37,756 nt of DNA from Acidobacteriaceae bacterium (GCA_003134435.1 PLBE01000251.1:34997-72752), one strand, 5' to 3'. Positions 16,248-23,906 are shown, numbered from the stretch's first letter. A program made the numbers and translations. The notes: generated by a model from the sequence alone, not told the origin.

Positions 16248-16276
16248 CCTGGAGCAAGCCGCATTCATTCACTCGG

Positions 16277-16843
16277 CTAGTAGGCGCTCGCTTCTTCTTC
16301 CTGCGGCTCAGATTCTTCCGTGCCAGGATCCGGATACAGCAATTCAGTGAAGCGCGGATCCTCCGCCAGATTCTGGAAATCGGTATCGTTTCGAGCCTGG
16401 AAGCGTAGCGCAGGTTTCACCTGAATCGCCTCGTCCAGCGTCCTGAGCGATTCCTCGACGTGTCCGGTCAGGCAATGCAGCGCCGCCAGTCCGTACAGCA
16501 CGTATTCTGCCTTCGGATTCTGCTTCAAAAGTTTGTCGAGTTGCTCGCGCGCCGTCACGTAGTCGCCCGAATTGATCAGCGATACCGCGTAGTCGTAATG
16601 CTCTTCCGTCGTCTTGAACTGCAACGCGGGCGCGTCCAGATGCTTGTCGCAGGTCAGAATATGTACCTGCGCCCTGTCCACCAGGGACTTGTTGGGCCCG
16701 GCCAGCACTTTTTGCAGGTGGCCTTTGGCCTTTTCGAACTTATGCTCCTGCAAGGCGCGAAGCCCTGATTCGTAACTCTGCACTGCCTGAGTGTGCCGTG
16801 GATCCTCCGTCGCTTGTTTCTTTGGGGTTACCTTCAGTGCCAT
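16277..16843 (-). CDS. TPR-repeat protein
   Basis: Soluble 188-residue protein with about three tetratricopeptide repeats: AVQSYESGLRALQEHKFEKA (~19-38), HYDYAVSLINSGDYVTAREQ (~82-101) and a third at LYGLAALHCLTGHVEESLRT. An acidic tail ends EEEASAY. TPR units mediate protein contacts; no enzymatic domain is visible. Start 16843 is an ATG with GAGG seven bases upstream; a TTG three bases earlier is less likely. It precedes glmR by 86 bp on the same strand and may be in one operon with glmR-glmU, but the partner protein is unknown. Confidence 0.8.
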   Translation of the reverse strand: MALKVTPKKQATEDPRHTQAVQSYESGLRALQEHKFEKAKGHLQKVLAGPNKSLVDRAQVHILTCDKHLDAPALQFKTTEEHYDYAVSLINSGDYVTAREQLDKLLKQNPKAEYVLYGLAALHCLTGHVEESLRTLDEAIQVKPALRFQARNDTDFQNLAEDPRFTELLYPDPGTEESEPQEEEASAY

Positions 16844-16995
16844 CAAGCCGCCTCTTTTTCGGAATCTAGTCCGGAATTTGGTTCTAAATTCGGTTCAAAA
16901 TCGAAATCTCACACTCTCACCGCCGAGACGCAGTGCACGCCGGGAACACGGTTAGTCCTTGGCCCTCTGTGTACCCGTGGTTTCGGGTTCTTGCT

Positions 16996-17454
16996 TTAAT
17001 TAATACTGGCCGCCGTGCTCAAATCGACCGACTTCCACTCGCCCTTGATAATTCCTGCTCGAATCTCTTTCGCCGACTTGCCCTGCTTGTTCATGGTGTA
17101 AGTGTAATAAAGCTCCTTGAGGCAGGTCCCGCACTCCGCGCCGTGGGTGCTCGAAAAGCAGCTATGCAGGCTTTTGTGTCCCATGCTGCGGTCGCAAAAG
17201 CAATAGCACGGCTGTTGGTAAATCACCTTCGGAATCTTCGCCGCCAGTTCGTAAGCATGGGTCTGATACGAGAACTGCGCATTGTTGCCGAAAAGCTGAT
17301 CCTGGGTCAGAATCGGCGGCAACTCGGTGCCCGCCGCCGGCGGACCCGCGTTGAAATGCGGAATCCCTTGCTCGGCCTCGGATTGAAGCCACGGCGCCGA
17401 CACCACCGTCACCATCAGAAACAGCACAACCGACCCGAAAACCCGTGTACGCAT
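16996..17454 (-). CDS. Exported PCYCGC-motif cysteine-rich protein
   Basis: Exported protein of 152 residues. A hydrophobic signal (~5-22) ends near SAPWLQSEA. The mature part has LPPILTQDQLFGNNAQFSYQ, then PCYCFCDRSMGHKSLHSCF and HGAECGTCLKE, matching the family of unknown function named for its PCYCGC motif (Pfam PF13798, from memory). Six clustered Cys plus two His suggest metal binding or disulfides. The start at 17454 is an ATG with GAGG upstream; a TTG at 17469 is also in frame. A 150-bp spacer to the TPR gene holds GCCGAGACGCAG and CCTCTGTGTACCCG stretches but no clear element. Confidence 0.78.
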   Translation of the reverse strand: MRTRVFGSVVLFLMVTVVSAPWLQSEAEQGIPHFNAGPPAAGTELPPILTQDQLFGNNAQFSYQTHAYELAAKIPKVIYQQPCYCFCDRSMGHKSLHSCFSSTHGAECGTCLKELYYTYTMNKQGKSAKEIRAGIIKGEWKSVDLSTAASIN

Positions 17455-17478
17455 GACGACCAGCCTCAAACTCCCATT

Positions 17479-17801
17479 TTACCTGAAGGGGCGGCATTCG
17501 GGATTACCGGGCGGGTTCGGGCGAGCCCGGCTCGCACGTTTATGGGCCGAAAAAACGCCTGGCTGATAATTAGCGCTCCGAACGAGTTCATCCGCCGACA
17601 ACGATACAGAGCGCAGAATCGAGCAAATAAAGACCCTGCCCCACCGTCTCTCCAGCATGCACTGGCACTTGGTTACTCTCCCCTCGGGCTGCCGCAGAAA
17701 TAATTGGCTGCCGCGTGTCCGCGCGATCTCAAATCCAAGCTTCTCGACGAGACGCACCAATCCCTCGCTTTCAAGCGGGGAAGGCGAGTCAGTTCACTTA
17801 A
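17479..17801 (-). pseudogene. Decayed HicA/YcfA-like mRNA-interferase toxin
   Basis: Read with shifts, this stretch gives a HicA-like chain: SELTRLPRLKARD (from 17798), then LVRLVEKLGFEIARTRGSQL plus FLRQPEGRVTK, then VPVHAGETVGQGLYL, then SILRSVSLSADELVRS. Three one-base changes separate these pieces: a lost base near 17761, a lost base near 17664, and a gained base near 17621. The start codon position holds TTA (17799-17801), and the catalytic GSH motif reads GSQ. The second and third shifts nearly cancel, so a 93-codon frame (17479-17760) remains open, but its middle is scrambled. No HicB antitoxin lies beside it. Family assignment is from remembered consensus. Confidence 0.6.
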
Positions 17802-17811
17802 GCCGGAGTCT

Positions 17812-19182
17812 TTACCCCAGCTTCTCAAAAAACAAACAGATCGTTTCAATCCCGCGATAAAAATTCGGGATGTGAAACTTCTCGTTTGGAGCATGCAGAT
17901 TATCGTCGGGAAGCCCAAAGCCCATCATCACCGACGGAATCTTCAGCACGTCCTGGAAATCGGTCACGATTGGAATCGATCCGCCGGAGCGAATGAACAC
18001 CGTGTCTTTCTTGAATGTGTCATGCAGAGCCTGGGTGGCCGCTTCAATGTACCGGTTGTCGGTCCCGACCACAGATGCCGGACCCTTGCTCCAGACTTTG
18101 ATCTTCGTATCAATCCCCTTCGGCGTGAGTTTCTTCACGTACGCGGTAAAGCGCTTCAGGATGTCGTCCGGGTCCTGGTTCGGCACCATGCGCATCGAAA
18201 CCTTGGCCGACGCCTTTGCCGGTATCACCGTCTTCGCTCCCGGAGCCACGAACCCGCCCGGCATGCCGTGCACTTCCAGCGTGGGACGAGCCCACGTCCG
18301 ATAGAGCACCGAATATCCCGGCTCACCCGTCAGCACCTTCGATCCGACCTCCGTCTTGCGATAATGCTCTTCATTGAACGGCAGCCGCTTCCAGGCCTTC
18401 AGTTCATCTTTGCTGGGAGCTTTCACGTTCTTATAAAAGCCCGGGATCAGCACCTTGCCCTTCGAATCCTTCAACTTGCTGATGATCTCGATCAGCGCGA
18501 AAAACGGATTCGGCGCCGCGCCCCCGTACATGCCCGAGTGCAGATCGGTCTTGGCTCCGAACGCCTCAATCTCCGTATAGACCAGTCCGCGCAGGCCGAC
18601 GCAGAGCGTAGGAAGGTTGGGCGCAAAAAGTTCCGTATCGCAGACCAGCGCAAAATCCGCTTTCAATTTTGCCTTCTGTTTGCGCACATACTCGGCAATC
18701 GATTCGCCGCCCACTTCTTCTTCGCCTTCAAAAATAATCTTGACGTTGATCGGCAGCTTCCCCCCATGGGCCTGCATCAGGCATTCGAGCGCCTTTACTT
18801 CCATCCAAAGCTGCCCTTTGTCGTCAACCGCGCCGCGAGCGTAAATGTTGTTGTTGCGCTCGGTTGGCTCAAACGGCGGCGTGTGCCATTCGTCCAGCGG
18901 ATCCGGCGGTTGCACATCATAGTGCGCATACATCAATACTGTCGGCTTGCCATGCGCGTGCAGCCAGTCGGCGTAGAGCAGCGGATGTCCCTTGGTCGGA
19001 ATGATCTCGACATTTTCCATCCCGATGCGGCGCAGTTCAGCCGCCACAAATTCCGCCGCTTTCTGCACGTCGCCTTTATGTTCATCGAGCGTGCTGACAC
19101 TCGGGATGCGGAGAAGAGTCTTCAGTTCGTCAAGAAAACGCGGCTGGTTATTGCGGGCAAAATCGACCGCCGGAGAAGCCAT
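17812..19182 (-). CDS. M20-family metallodipeptidase
   Basis: Cytoplasmic zinc dipeptidase or deacylase of the M20 family (CNDP/DapE/ArgE superfamily), 456 residues. Metal-site motifs appear in order: MYAHYDVQP (His/Asp, ~86), ARGAVDDKGQ (bridging Asp, ~118), FEGEEEVGG (catalytic and ligand Glu, ~151), CDTEL (~187) and a C-terminal His in DDNLHAPNEKFH (~430). The dimerisation domain lies between ~200 and 390. I chose ATG 19182 (AAAGG ten bases upstream); a GTG at 19215 would add 11 basic residues. The substrate is not evident. It is followed by the decayed HicA-like gene. Confidence 0.88.
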   Translation of the reverse strand: MASPAVDFARNNQPRFLDELKTLLRIPSVSTLDEHKGDVQKAAEFVAAELRRIGMENVEIIPTKGHPLLYADWLHAHGKPTVLMYAHYDVQPPDPLDEWHTPPFEPTERNNNIYARGAVDDKGQLWMEVKALECLMQAHGGKLPINVKIIFEGEEEVGGESIAEYVRKQKAKLKADFALVCDTELFAPNLPTLCVGLRGLVYTEIEAFGAKTDLHSGMYGGAAPNPFFALIEIISKLKDSKGKVLIPGFYKNVKAPSKDELKAWKRLPFNEEHYRKTEVGSKVLTGEPGYSVLYRTWARPTLEVHGMPGGFVAPGAKTVIPAKASAKVSMRMVPNQDPDDILKRFTAYVKKLTPKGIDTKIKVWSKGPASVVGTDNRYIEAATQALHDTFKKDTVFIRSGGSIPIVTDFQDVLKIPSVMMGFGLPDDNLHAPNEKFHIPNFYRGIETICLFFEKLG

Positions 19183-19292
19183 AGTTTTGTTGCCTTTCTG
19201 GCGCGCTGGGCGCACATAATCAAATGATTGCCGAAAACCACTCAGTATATACCTGTCCTGTTCAGCCTGGGTGAGACGCAGATGGCCTTCGC

Positions 19293-20354
19293 TCAGTCGC
19301 CAAAACGGCCAGCCGAGAAATTCGACAGATCAATCTGTGGTTTCTTCGCGGTCATCACTTGTCCCATCACCCGCGCCGTCGCCGGCGCCAGCAGGATTCC
19401 ATCCCGAAAATGTCCGGTCGCCACAAAAGACCCACGCGTCGCTGTCGCGCCCAGAATTGGCAACCCGTCGGGCGTTCCCGGACGCAGCCCCGTCCACGTT
19501 TCCAGAACGCGGGCGTCGGCCAATCCTGGAACCAGCCCGACCGCGGCCCGGCGCAATTTCTGAATCGTCTCGGGCAACGTCCGCTTGTCAAATCCCGCTT
19601 CCTCCACGGTCGCGCCGATCACCATCCGGCCGTCGCTGCGCGGGATCAGGTACACGTCCGGTGTCCGCACCACATGCCGCACCACCTCGTTTTCCGGCAT
19701 CGCAACGCACAGCATGTGCCCCTTTACGGGCCGGGTAGGGAACCGGTGCGGTCCAATCTGCCCCGCCCAGGCTCCGGCGCAATTCACTACCATGCCCGCG
19801 GCAATCTGCGCCTTGCCGGTGCGGACGCCGCAAGCCTTGCCATCTGCCACTTCTACGGCCAGAACATCGTCGCCGCACGAGAAGTCAATGCCGCGATGCC
19901 GCGCGGCCGCAATCGCGGCAGCCGTCAACTGTCGAGGATCGACGCAGCCCTCGTCCACAAAAAGAGCGTTCGAGTCCTGAACCCGAAGCCCCGGCTCCAG
20001 TTCCGCCAGGGGCTGTGGCACAGCATAACGTCGTAGAGCGGCTTTCAGTCCCGGCTCCAACCGACTCAGAATAATCGTCCCCACCGACCGCAAATCGATC
20101 TTCACTCCCGACTCATCTTCAAGTTCGCGCACGAACTCGGCGTACATCCGTGCGCTTGCAGTCGCCAGTTCCTGCAATGGAGGCTGCGTTTCGCCCGGGA
20201 AGTCGCACAACATGCCGCCAGCGGCCCATGACGCCTCTCGCCCCGGCTCACCTTTCTCCACCACTAATACCTTCAGCCCTTGCTTGTTCAGTTCAAGGGC
20301 GAGCGCTAGCCCGATGATGCCCGCCCCGACCACGATCGCGTCCCAACTCTTCAC
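19293..20354 (-). CDS. thiO: Glycine oxidase ThiO (FAD-dependent)
   Basis: FAD enzyme that oxidises glycine to the imine used for the thiazole ring of thiamine. 353 residues. The N-terminal FAD-binding VVGAGIIGLALALELN (residues 8-23) ends in Glu33 (VVEKG). Then come REASWAAGGMLC, MVVNCAGAWAGQIG and the C-terminal GLRPGTPDGLPILG and GHFRDGILLAPATA, typical of ThiO rather than other DAO-family oxidases. The start is GTG at 20354. No other thi gene is nearby, so a broader amino-acid oxidase role cannot be excluded. It is divergent from the coiled-coil protein gene. Confidence 0.82.
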   Translation of the reverse strand: MKSWDAIVVGAGIIGLALALELNKQGLKVLVVEKGEPGREASWAAGGMLCDFPGETQPPLQELATASARMYAEFVRELEDESGVKIDLRSVGTIILSRLEPGLKAALRRYAVPQPLAELEPGLRVQDSNALFVDEGCVDPRQLTAAAIAAARHRGIDFSCGDDVLAVEVADGKACGVRTGKAQIAAGMVVNCAGAWAGQIGPHRFPTRPVKGHMLCVAMPENEVVRHVVRTPDVYLIPRSDGRMVIGATVEEAGFDKRTLPETIQKLRRAAVGLVPGLADARVLETWTGLRPGTPDGLPILGATATRGSFVATGHFRDGILLAPATARVMGQVMTAKKPQIDLSNFSAGRFGD

Positions 20355-20403
20355 CCCTTCATTCTAGCCGCAAGTTACCTGAGGCCAAGAACCTGAAACG
20401 CAA

Positions 20404-20432
20404 TTGACAGCAATCCATATCTCACAAACAAT
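20404..20432 (+). promoter_or_regulatory. Sigma-70-like promoter for the coiled-coil protein
   Basis: TTGACA (20404-20409), 17 bases, AACAAT (20427-20432). The -35 box is perfect and the -10 box matches four of six. Transcription would begin near 20440, giving a ~27-base leader before the ATG at 20467. Confidence 0.45.
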
Positions 20433-20466
20433 AGGCTCTACAATTCACTTCCAACGGAGACCCCAT

Positions 20467-21303
20467 ATGTCTGAAGCCGAGCAACCGACGGTTTACCATC
20501 CTGAGCCGCAGAGCAATGTCGGCAAGTGGATTCTCATCATTCTGGCCGTTGCCTATGCCGGAGCGTCGTCGTTCTTTATTTACGACCAGCATGGCAAGCT
20601 CGACAAGGTCACGCAGGACCAGGCCGCCAGCCAGAAGCAAATCGGCGACTTGACCAAGCGTATGCAGGCCGCCGAAGCCGACTCCGAGACCCTGGGCCAG
20701 CAGTTGGGCATGACCAAGACTCAATTGGCGGCGCGGGCGGACGAATTACAGCGCCAGCAGCAGGCCGCATCGGCGCGCATCGCGGCTCAGGCAGCGGAAG
20801 AGAAAAAGGACGTGAGCGCCGTTTCGGGAGAAGTGGGATCGGTGAAGACCGACGTGGGCGGCGTGAAGACCGATGTCGCCGCCACCAAGGCGTCGCTCGA
20901 AGCGACTATCGCGAAACTGCAGGGGACCATCGGCGATCTCGGCGTGCAGAGCGGACTCATCGCCAACACCCGCAGCGACCTGGAAGCTCTGAAACACAAG
21001 GGCGACCGCCAGTATTACGAATTTGCTTTGTTGAAGGGCGCCAAGCCGCAAGCCTTCTCAACCGTGGCCTTGCAACTCAAGAAGACCGATCCAAAACGCG
21101 GTAAATACACGCTCAACGTAACCGCCGACGACAAGACCATCGAGAAAAAGGACAAGAATCAGAGCGAACCCGTGCAGTTCTATACTGGACGTGACCACAT
21201 GCTCTACGAACTGGTGGTTTGGACCGTGGACAAGAATAAAATTACCGGCTACCTGAGCACGCCGAAGAACGCTCCCATACCCATCACGGCGACGCCGCAA
21301 TAG
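20467..21303 (+). CDS. Membrane-anchored coiled-coil protein, unknown function
   Basis: 278 residues, function not recognised. A short cytoplasmic head is followed by one transmembrane helix (~20-38, WILIILAVAYAGASSFFIY). A long coiled coil (~42-170) comes next, with heptads rich in Ala, Gln, Lys and Glu, including the internal repeat GSVKTDVGGVKTDVAATK. A compact C-terminal domain (~180-278) begins YYEFALLKGAKPQAF and has a beta-rich look. Start 20467 is favoured by GGAGACCCC upstream; an upstream ATG at 20404 overlaps the promoter. The plan (anchor, stalk, head) suggests an envelope spacer or a scaffold. It may be co-transcribed with the following DUF421 gene, 129 bp downstream. Confidence 0.8.
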   Translation: MSEAEQPTVYHPEPQSNVGKWILIILAVAYAGASSFFIYDQHGKLDKVTQDQAASQKQIGDLTKRMQAAEADSETLGQQLGMTKTQLAARADELQRQQQAASARIAAQAAEEKKDVSAVSGEVGSVKTDVGGVKTDVAATKASLEATIAKLQGTIGDLGVQSGLIANTRSDLEALKHKGDRQYYEFALLKGAKPQAFSTVALQLKKTDPKRGKYTLNVTADDKTIEKKDKNQSEPVQFYTGRDHMLYELVVWTVDKNKITGYLSTPKNAPIPITATPQ

Positions 21304-21321
21304 CGGCCGCTGGAGCCATGT

Positions 21322-21427
21322 GGTCAGAAGTAGAGGTGGGATTGCAGAAGCTTAAGACGCCATGGCACCGGCGATGGTCGGCGATCCCGCGATTTCACCT
21401 CCGCAATCTGACCTCTAAACTCTGACC
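21322..21427. repeat. Imperfect inverted repeat before the DUF421 gene
   Basis: Two ~29-bp arms (21322-21350 and 21399-21427) are near reverse complements: GGTCAGAAGTAGAGGT faces ACCTCTAAACTCTGACC, and GGGATTGC faces GCAATCTG. They flank 48 bp that include CCATGGCACCGG. The right arm ends five bases before the next start codon, so a hairpin could block its translation. A dispersed repeat is equally likely. Confidence 0.5.
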
Positions 21428-21432
21428 TTTCC

Positions 21433-21957
21433 ATGCTGCCGGCGAACGCGCACACGCTGCTTGAAATCGCACTCCGCACGGGAGTCATCTACTGTCTCGT
21501 GCTGCTCGGAATTCGCCTCAGCGGCAAACGGGAAGTCGGACAGATGACTCCGTTCGATCTCACGCTCCTGCTCTTGCTTTCGAACTCCGTCCAGAATGCG
21601 ATGACCGGCCCTGACACCTCGCTGGCCGGAGGCGCCGTGGCTGCCACCACCCTGCTTGTCCTTAACTATCTGGTGGCGGAGCTTTCCGGCGGCAATCGCC
21701 GCTTCCGCAAATATATTCAGGGACAGCCCAGCCTGCTCGTTCACGACGGCCAGGTCATCGAATCGCATATGGCCAAAGAGCATGTCAGCATGGACGAACT
21801 CGAACGCGCCCTCCGCGAGCACGGCGTCGCTACCTGCAAAGAAGCCGCCCTCGCCGTGCTGGAAGTAGACGGATCCATCAGCGTCCTTAAATACGAAGAC
21901 ATTGAGCCGACCGCCTCGACCCATCTAAACCGGCGGCGCTTCCTCAAGAAAAACTGA
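21433..21957 (+). CDS. DUF421 (YetF/YcaP-type) membrane protein
   Basis: 174 residues. Two or three transmembrane helices lie at ~8-27, ~42-60 and ~62-80, followed by a soluble domain (~88-160) with GQPSLLVHDGQVIESHMAKE and VSMDELERALREHG. The stretch LGIRLSGKREVGQMTPFDLTLLLLLSN, starting at about residue 20, is diagnostic of DUF421. Family members are linked to membrane or spore-envelope functions in Bacillus, but the molecular role is unknown. The ATG at 21433 lacks a strong ribosome binding site. It converges on the DUF4188 gene with only three bases between the stops. Confidence 0.88.
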   Translation: MLPANAHTLLEIALRTGVIYCLVLLGIRLSGKREVGQMTPFDLTLLLLLSNSVQNAMTGPDTSLAGGAVAATTLLVLNYLVAELSGGNRRFRKYIQGQPSLLVHDGQVIESHMAKEHVSMDELERALREHGVATCKEAALAVLEVDGSISVLKYEDIEPTASTHLNRRRFLKKN

Positions 21958-21960
21958 CCA

Positions 21961-22476
21961 TTATTCAGCGGGGTTGCGCGGCGATGGCACTGCCGGTTCG
22001 CTTTTTCCACCCATCCGCAGCCGGGCCGTTTCCCGATTGCCCACGGCCGCAACATGTTCCCCAGCATTTGCCAGACCGAAACGCGGCATGTTGCCATAGA
22101 CGCATTCGTATTGCTTGGCGCCCACCAGATAAGTCTCGTGCCAGATTCCTACGCTTCCGTCTGCGCCCACGCGCTGGTTGAAGGCCTTCCACGCCGGCAG
22201 ATGTGGTTCGGAAGCCGCGCGGGCAAACGTTTCAAGGGCGTCGAATGACTTCCAATATTGCACCACCATCACTTCCCGCCAACCGACCCAAGTGTGCGCC
22301 CCCAGCATTCCTTTGCCTGGATTCTTAAACAGAGTCGACAGCATCGGGGTCATCGCAAGTAGTGTCGGTATCCACTTATGCAGCGCCCAGAGTTGATTGA
22401 TCCGCATTCCGATCAGAAACACGGCGAAAGGTTCTTCGAGGTTGGCGGTGTATCGTCCGGCAAATATCCGCGGCAT
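21961..22476 (-). CDS. DUF4188 monooxygenase-like protein
   Basis: 171 residues. The whole protein matches DUF4188 as I remember it: MPRIFAGRYTANLEEPFAVF at the start, LIGMRINQLWALHKWIPTLL next, then VMVVQYWKSFDALETFA and PAWKAFNQRVG, and GIWHETYLVGAKQYECVYGNMPRFG with its last part GLANAGEHV. The fold is a dimeric alpha-beta barrel-like monooxygenase; substrate unknown. The start at 22476 is where family similarity begins. No ribosome binding site is clear, and a GTG slightly upstream is possible. The open frame runs on upstream only because it lies opposite the sigma factor gene. It is divergent from the ECF sigma operon. Confidence 0.82.
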   Translation of the reverse strand: MPRIFAGRYTANLEEPFAVFLIGMRINQLWALHKWIPTLLAMTPMLSTLFKNPGKGMLGAHTWVGWREVMVVQYWKSFDALETFARAASEPHLPAWKAFNQRVGADGSVGIWHETYLVGAKQYECVYGNMPRFGLANAGEHVAAVGNRETARLRMGGKSEPAVPSPRNPAE

Positions 22477-22575
22477 GATGACGAATATACACGCCACTTC
22501 AGTCTCGGATCGACGCTTGGTTCGGTGGATCGGCCGATCAATCCGAGGCGCACCCAAGCGGTCTGGCAAGAAATT

Positions 22576-22602
22576 TGTAACCTGACCACTCTCCTCTCCG
22601 TA
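22576..22602 (+). promoter_or_regulatory. Possible ECF-type autoregulatory promoter
   Basis: TGTAAC (22576-22581), 17 bases, CGTA (22599-22602) resembles the -35/-10 pattern of ECF promoters of the SigW class (TGAAAC-N16-CGTA). It lies 24 bases before the sigma factor ATG and would give a very short leader. Self-activation by this sigma factor is inference. Confidence 0.45.
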
Positions 22603-22626
22603 AGCGTATACAGAAAGGAGGAGAAG

Positions 22627-23166
22627 ATGCTGGTGCTGGAATCGCCCTCGGACATACTCAGGCAGTTCTGTCACGGCGACCTCGGAGCCTTCGAGGCGCT
22701 GTTTCGCCAGCATCAGCGCCAGGTCTATGGCTGGATCGTTCGTATCGTTCGCGATCCTGCCGCCGCCGAGGACGTCACCATCGAAACCTTCTGGCGTATT
22801 CACCGCGCTCACGCCCGCTTCGATCCGGATCGCAGTTTCGAGGCCTGGGCGCGTCGCATCGCCACCAATGCCGCGCTCGATCATCTGCGGACGGTGCGTC
22901 GCGATGCCCCCTTGCCCGATCATCTGGCGTCGCCGTCGGTGCCGAATCCCGGTGTCTCCGAGGAGGTGCGGCAGAAAACGGCGCGCGCGTTCCGGCGCCT
23001 TCCGCCCAAGCTCCAAGTCGCGGCCACCCTCGCGCTGATTGAGGAGCAACCCTATCAGGAAATCGCCGGGGCGTTGGGCATTTCCGTCGGAGCGGTCAAA
23101 TTGCGCGTGTTCCGTTCCCTCCGCCTTCTGCGAAAAGAATTGAAACGACAAGGAATCGAACCATGA
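22627..23166 (+). CDS. ECF-family RNA polymerase sigma factor
   Basis: 179 residues. Region 2 (~12-80) has AFEALFRQHQRQVYGWIVRI, then AAAEDVTIETFWRIH and WARRIATNAALDHLR. Region 4 (~118-172) has RAFRRLPPKLQVAATLALIE and a helix-turn-helix, YQEIAGALGISVGAVKLRVF. An excellent site, AAAGGAGGAGAAG, precedes the ATG at 22627; longer upstream frames are not needed. Its TGA overlaps the ATG of the next gene (ATGA), so the small membrane protein is translationally coupled, the usual place for an anti-sigma factor. The signal is unknown. Confidence 0.92.
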   Translation: MLVLESPSDILRQFCHGDLGAFEALFRQHQRQVYGWIVRIVRDPAAAEDVTIETFWRIHRAHARFDPDRSFEAWARRIATNAALDHLRTVRRDAPLPDHLASPSVPNPGVSEEVRQKTARAFRRLPPKLQVAATLALIEEQPYQEIAGALGISVGAVKLRVFRSLRLLRKELKRQGIEP

Positions 23167-23405
23167 ATCGAACGATGCACCAACCAGAGCAGAAACGAAT
23201 CGAGCAATTACTGAAACGATCGCTGCCACCAGCGGGCGGCCAGACTAGCGCGGAACTGCGGCGCGATCTCTGGCCCGCAATGCTGAAACGACTCGATCGT
23301 CACCCAACCTCGGTGCCCTGGTTTGACTGGGCTCTGCTCGCCACGCTGGCGGCTTTGCTGGCATTCTTTCCGGGAGCGATTCCGGTGTTGCTCTATCACT
23401 TGTAA
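23163..23405 (+). CDS. Small membrane protein coupled to the sigma factor, possible anti-sigma factor
   Basis: 80 residues starting in the ATGA overlap with the sigma gene. The first ~50 residues are hydrophilic (QPEQKRIEQLLKRSLPP, then LRRDLWPAMLKRLDRH) and one transmembrane helix follows (~54-77). That topology, a cytosolic N-terminus on a single helix, fits a minimal membrane anti-sigma factor. No zinc-binding HxxxCxxC motif is present, so it is not a canonical ZAS protein. Assignment rests on context. Confidence 0.7.
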   Translation: MNRTMHQPEQKRIEQLLKRSLPPAGGQTSAELRRDLWPAMLKRLDRHPTSVPWFDWALLATLAALLAFFPGAIPVLLYHL

Positions 23406-23459
23406 ATGGCGTTTTGAATCGCATCTGTAACTTTGGAACTCAGCATCTGGAGGTGAACT

Positions 23460-23906
23460 ATGAACACGCATCCTTACCTGCGCGCCTACATGGCCGGAAT
23501 CTTCCCGCCCAACCTCGGTTTGCTGGTTGTGCTGACCATTTTCATCCTGGCGCGCCTCGTTCTCCAAATACCCGTTCCGGTTGAACGAGTCATCATATTC
23601 CCGATGGCGCTTGTCCCCAATCTCTTTGGCCTCTGGAACATGGTTTACCTGTGGTCCGGGCCGCACCGCCATCTGCCCATCGGCTTCCATGGCGCGCTGC
23701 TCCCCCTGATCATGATGCCCGTAGGAGCCGTTGCCGCCGTCTGTGGCGGCTTCTTGCACATCGGAACCCACGGCGTCACCTGGTTCCAGACCATCAGCTT
23801 CCCCTACTTTTTGATCGCGCCCTGGTTCCTCGCCGCGGTCGCGATCTATTACCTCATTTGGAAGTATCTGGTGGGTTTCCTCAATCAGATGCTGGGCATC
23901 GCGTGA
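23460..23906 (+). CDS. Four-helix integral membrane protein, unknown
   Basis: 148 residues with about four hydrophobic helices (~15-36, 42-64, 75-100, 112-140). Between helices are WSGPHRHLPIGFHG and HIGTHGVTWFQ, with several His residues. GGAGGTGAACT before the ATG is a very good ribosome binding site. It lies 54 bp after the sigma/anti-sigma pair, likely the third gene of that operon and perhaps part of the sensing or response machinery. I do not recognise a family. Confidence 0.8.
   Translation: MNTHPYLRAYMAGIFPPNLGLLVVLTIFILARLVLQIPVPVERVIIFPMALVPNLFGLWNMVYLWSGPHRHLPIGFHGALLPLIMMPVGAVAAVCGGFLHIGTHGVTWFQTISFPYFLIAPWFLAAVAIYYLIWKYLVGFLNQMLGIA

Noticed and set aside
16191-16268. 26-residue N-terminal extension of GlmR
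   Set aside because: Encodes the intercistronic hairpin and has no counterpart in the family; the 16190 start is better.
16900-16995. Second inverted repeat (GCCGAGACGCAG with CCTCTGTGTACCCG)
   Set aside because: The two stretches recall a known type of GAGACGCAGAG repeat, but they do not pair well here, so no element is claimed.
17704-19227. 507-codon plus-strand frame opposite the M20 peptidase
   Set aside because: Rich in Arg, His and Gln with no motif; it is the complement of a gene with all metal-ligand motifs in place.
22477-23229. Open frame extending the DUF4188 gene by about 250 codons upstream on the minus strand
   Set aside because: It lies exactly opposite the sigma factor and small membrane protein genes, which have strong start signals and family motifs; DUF4188 similarity begins at 22476.
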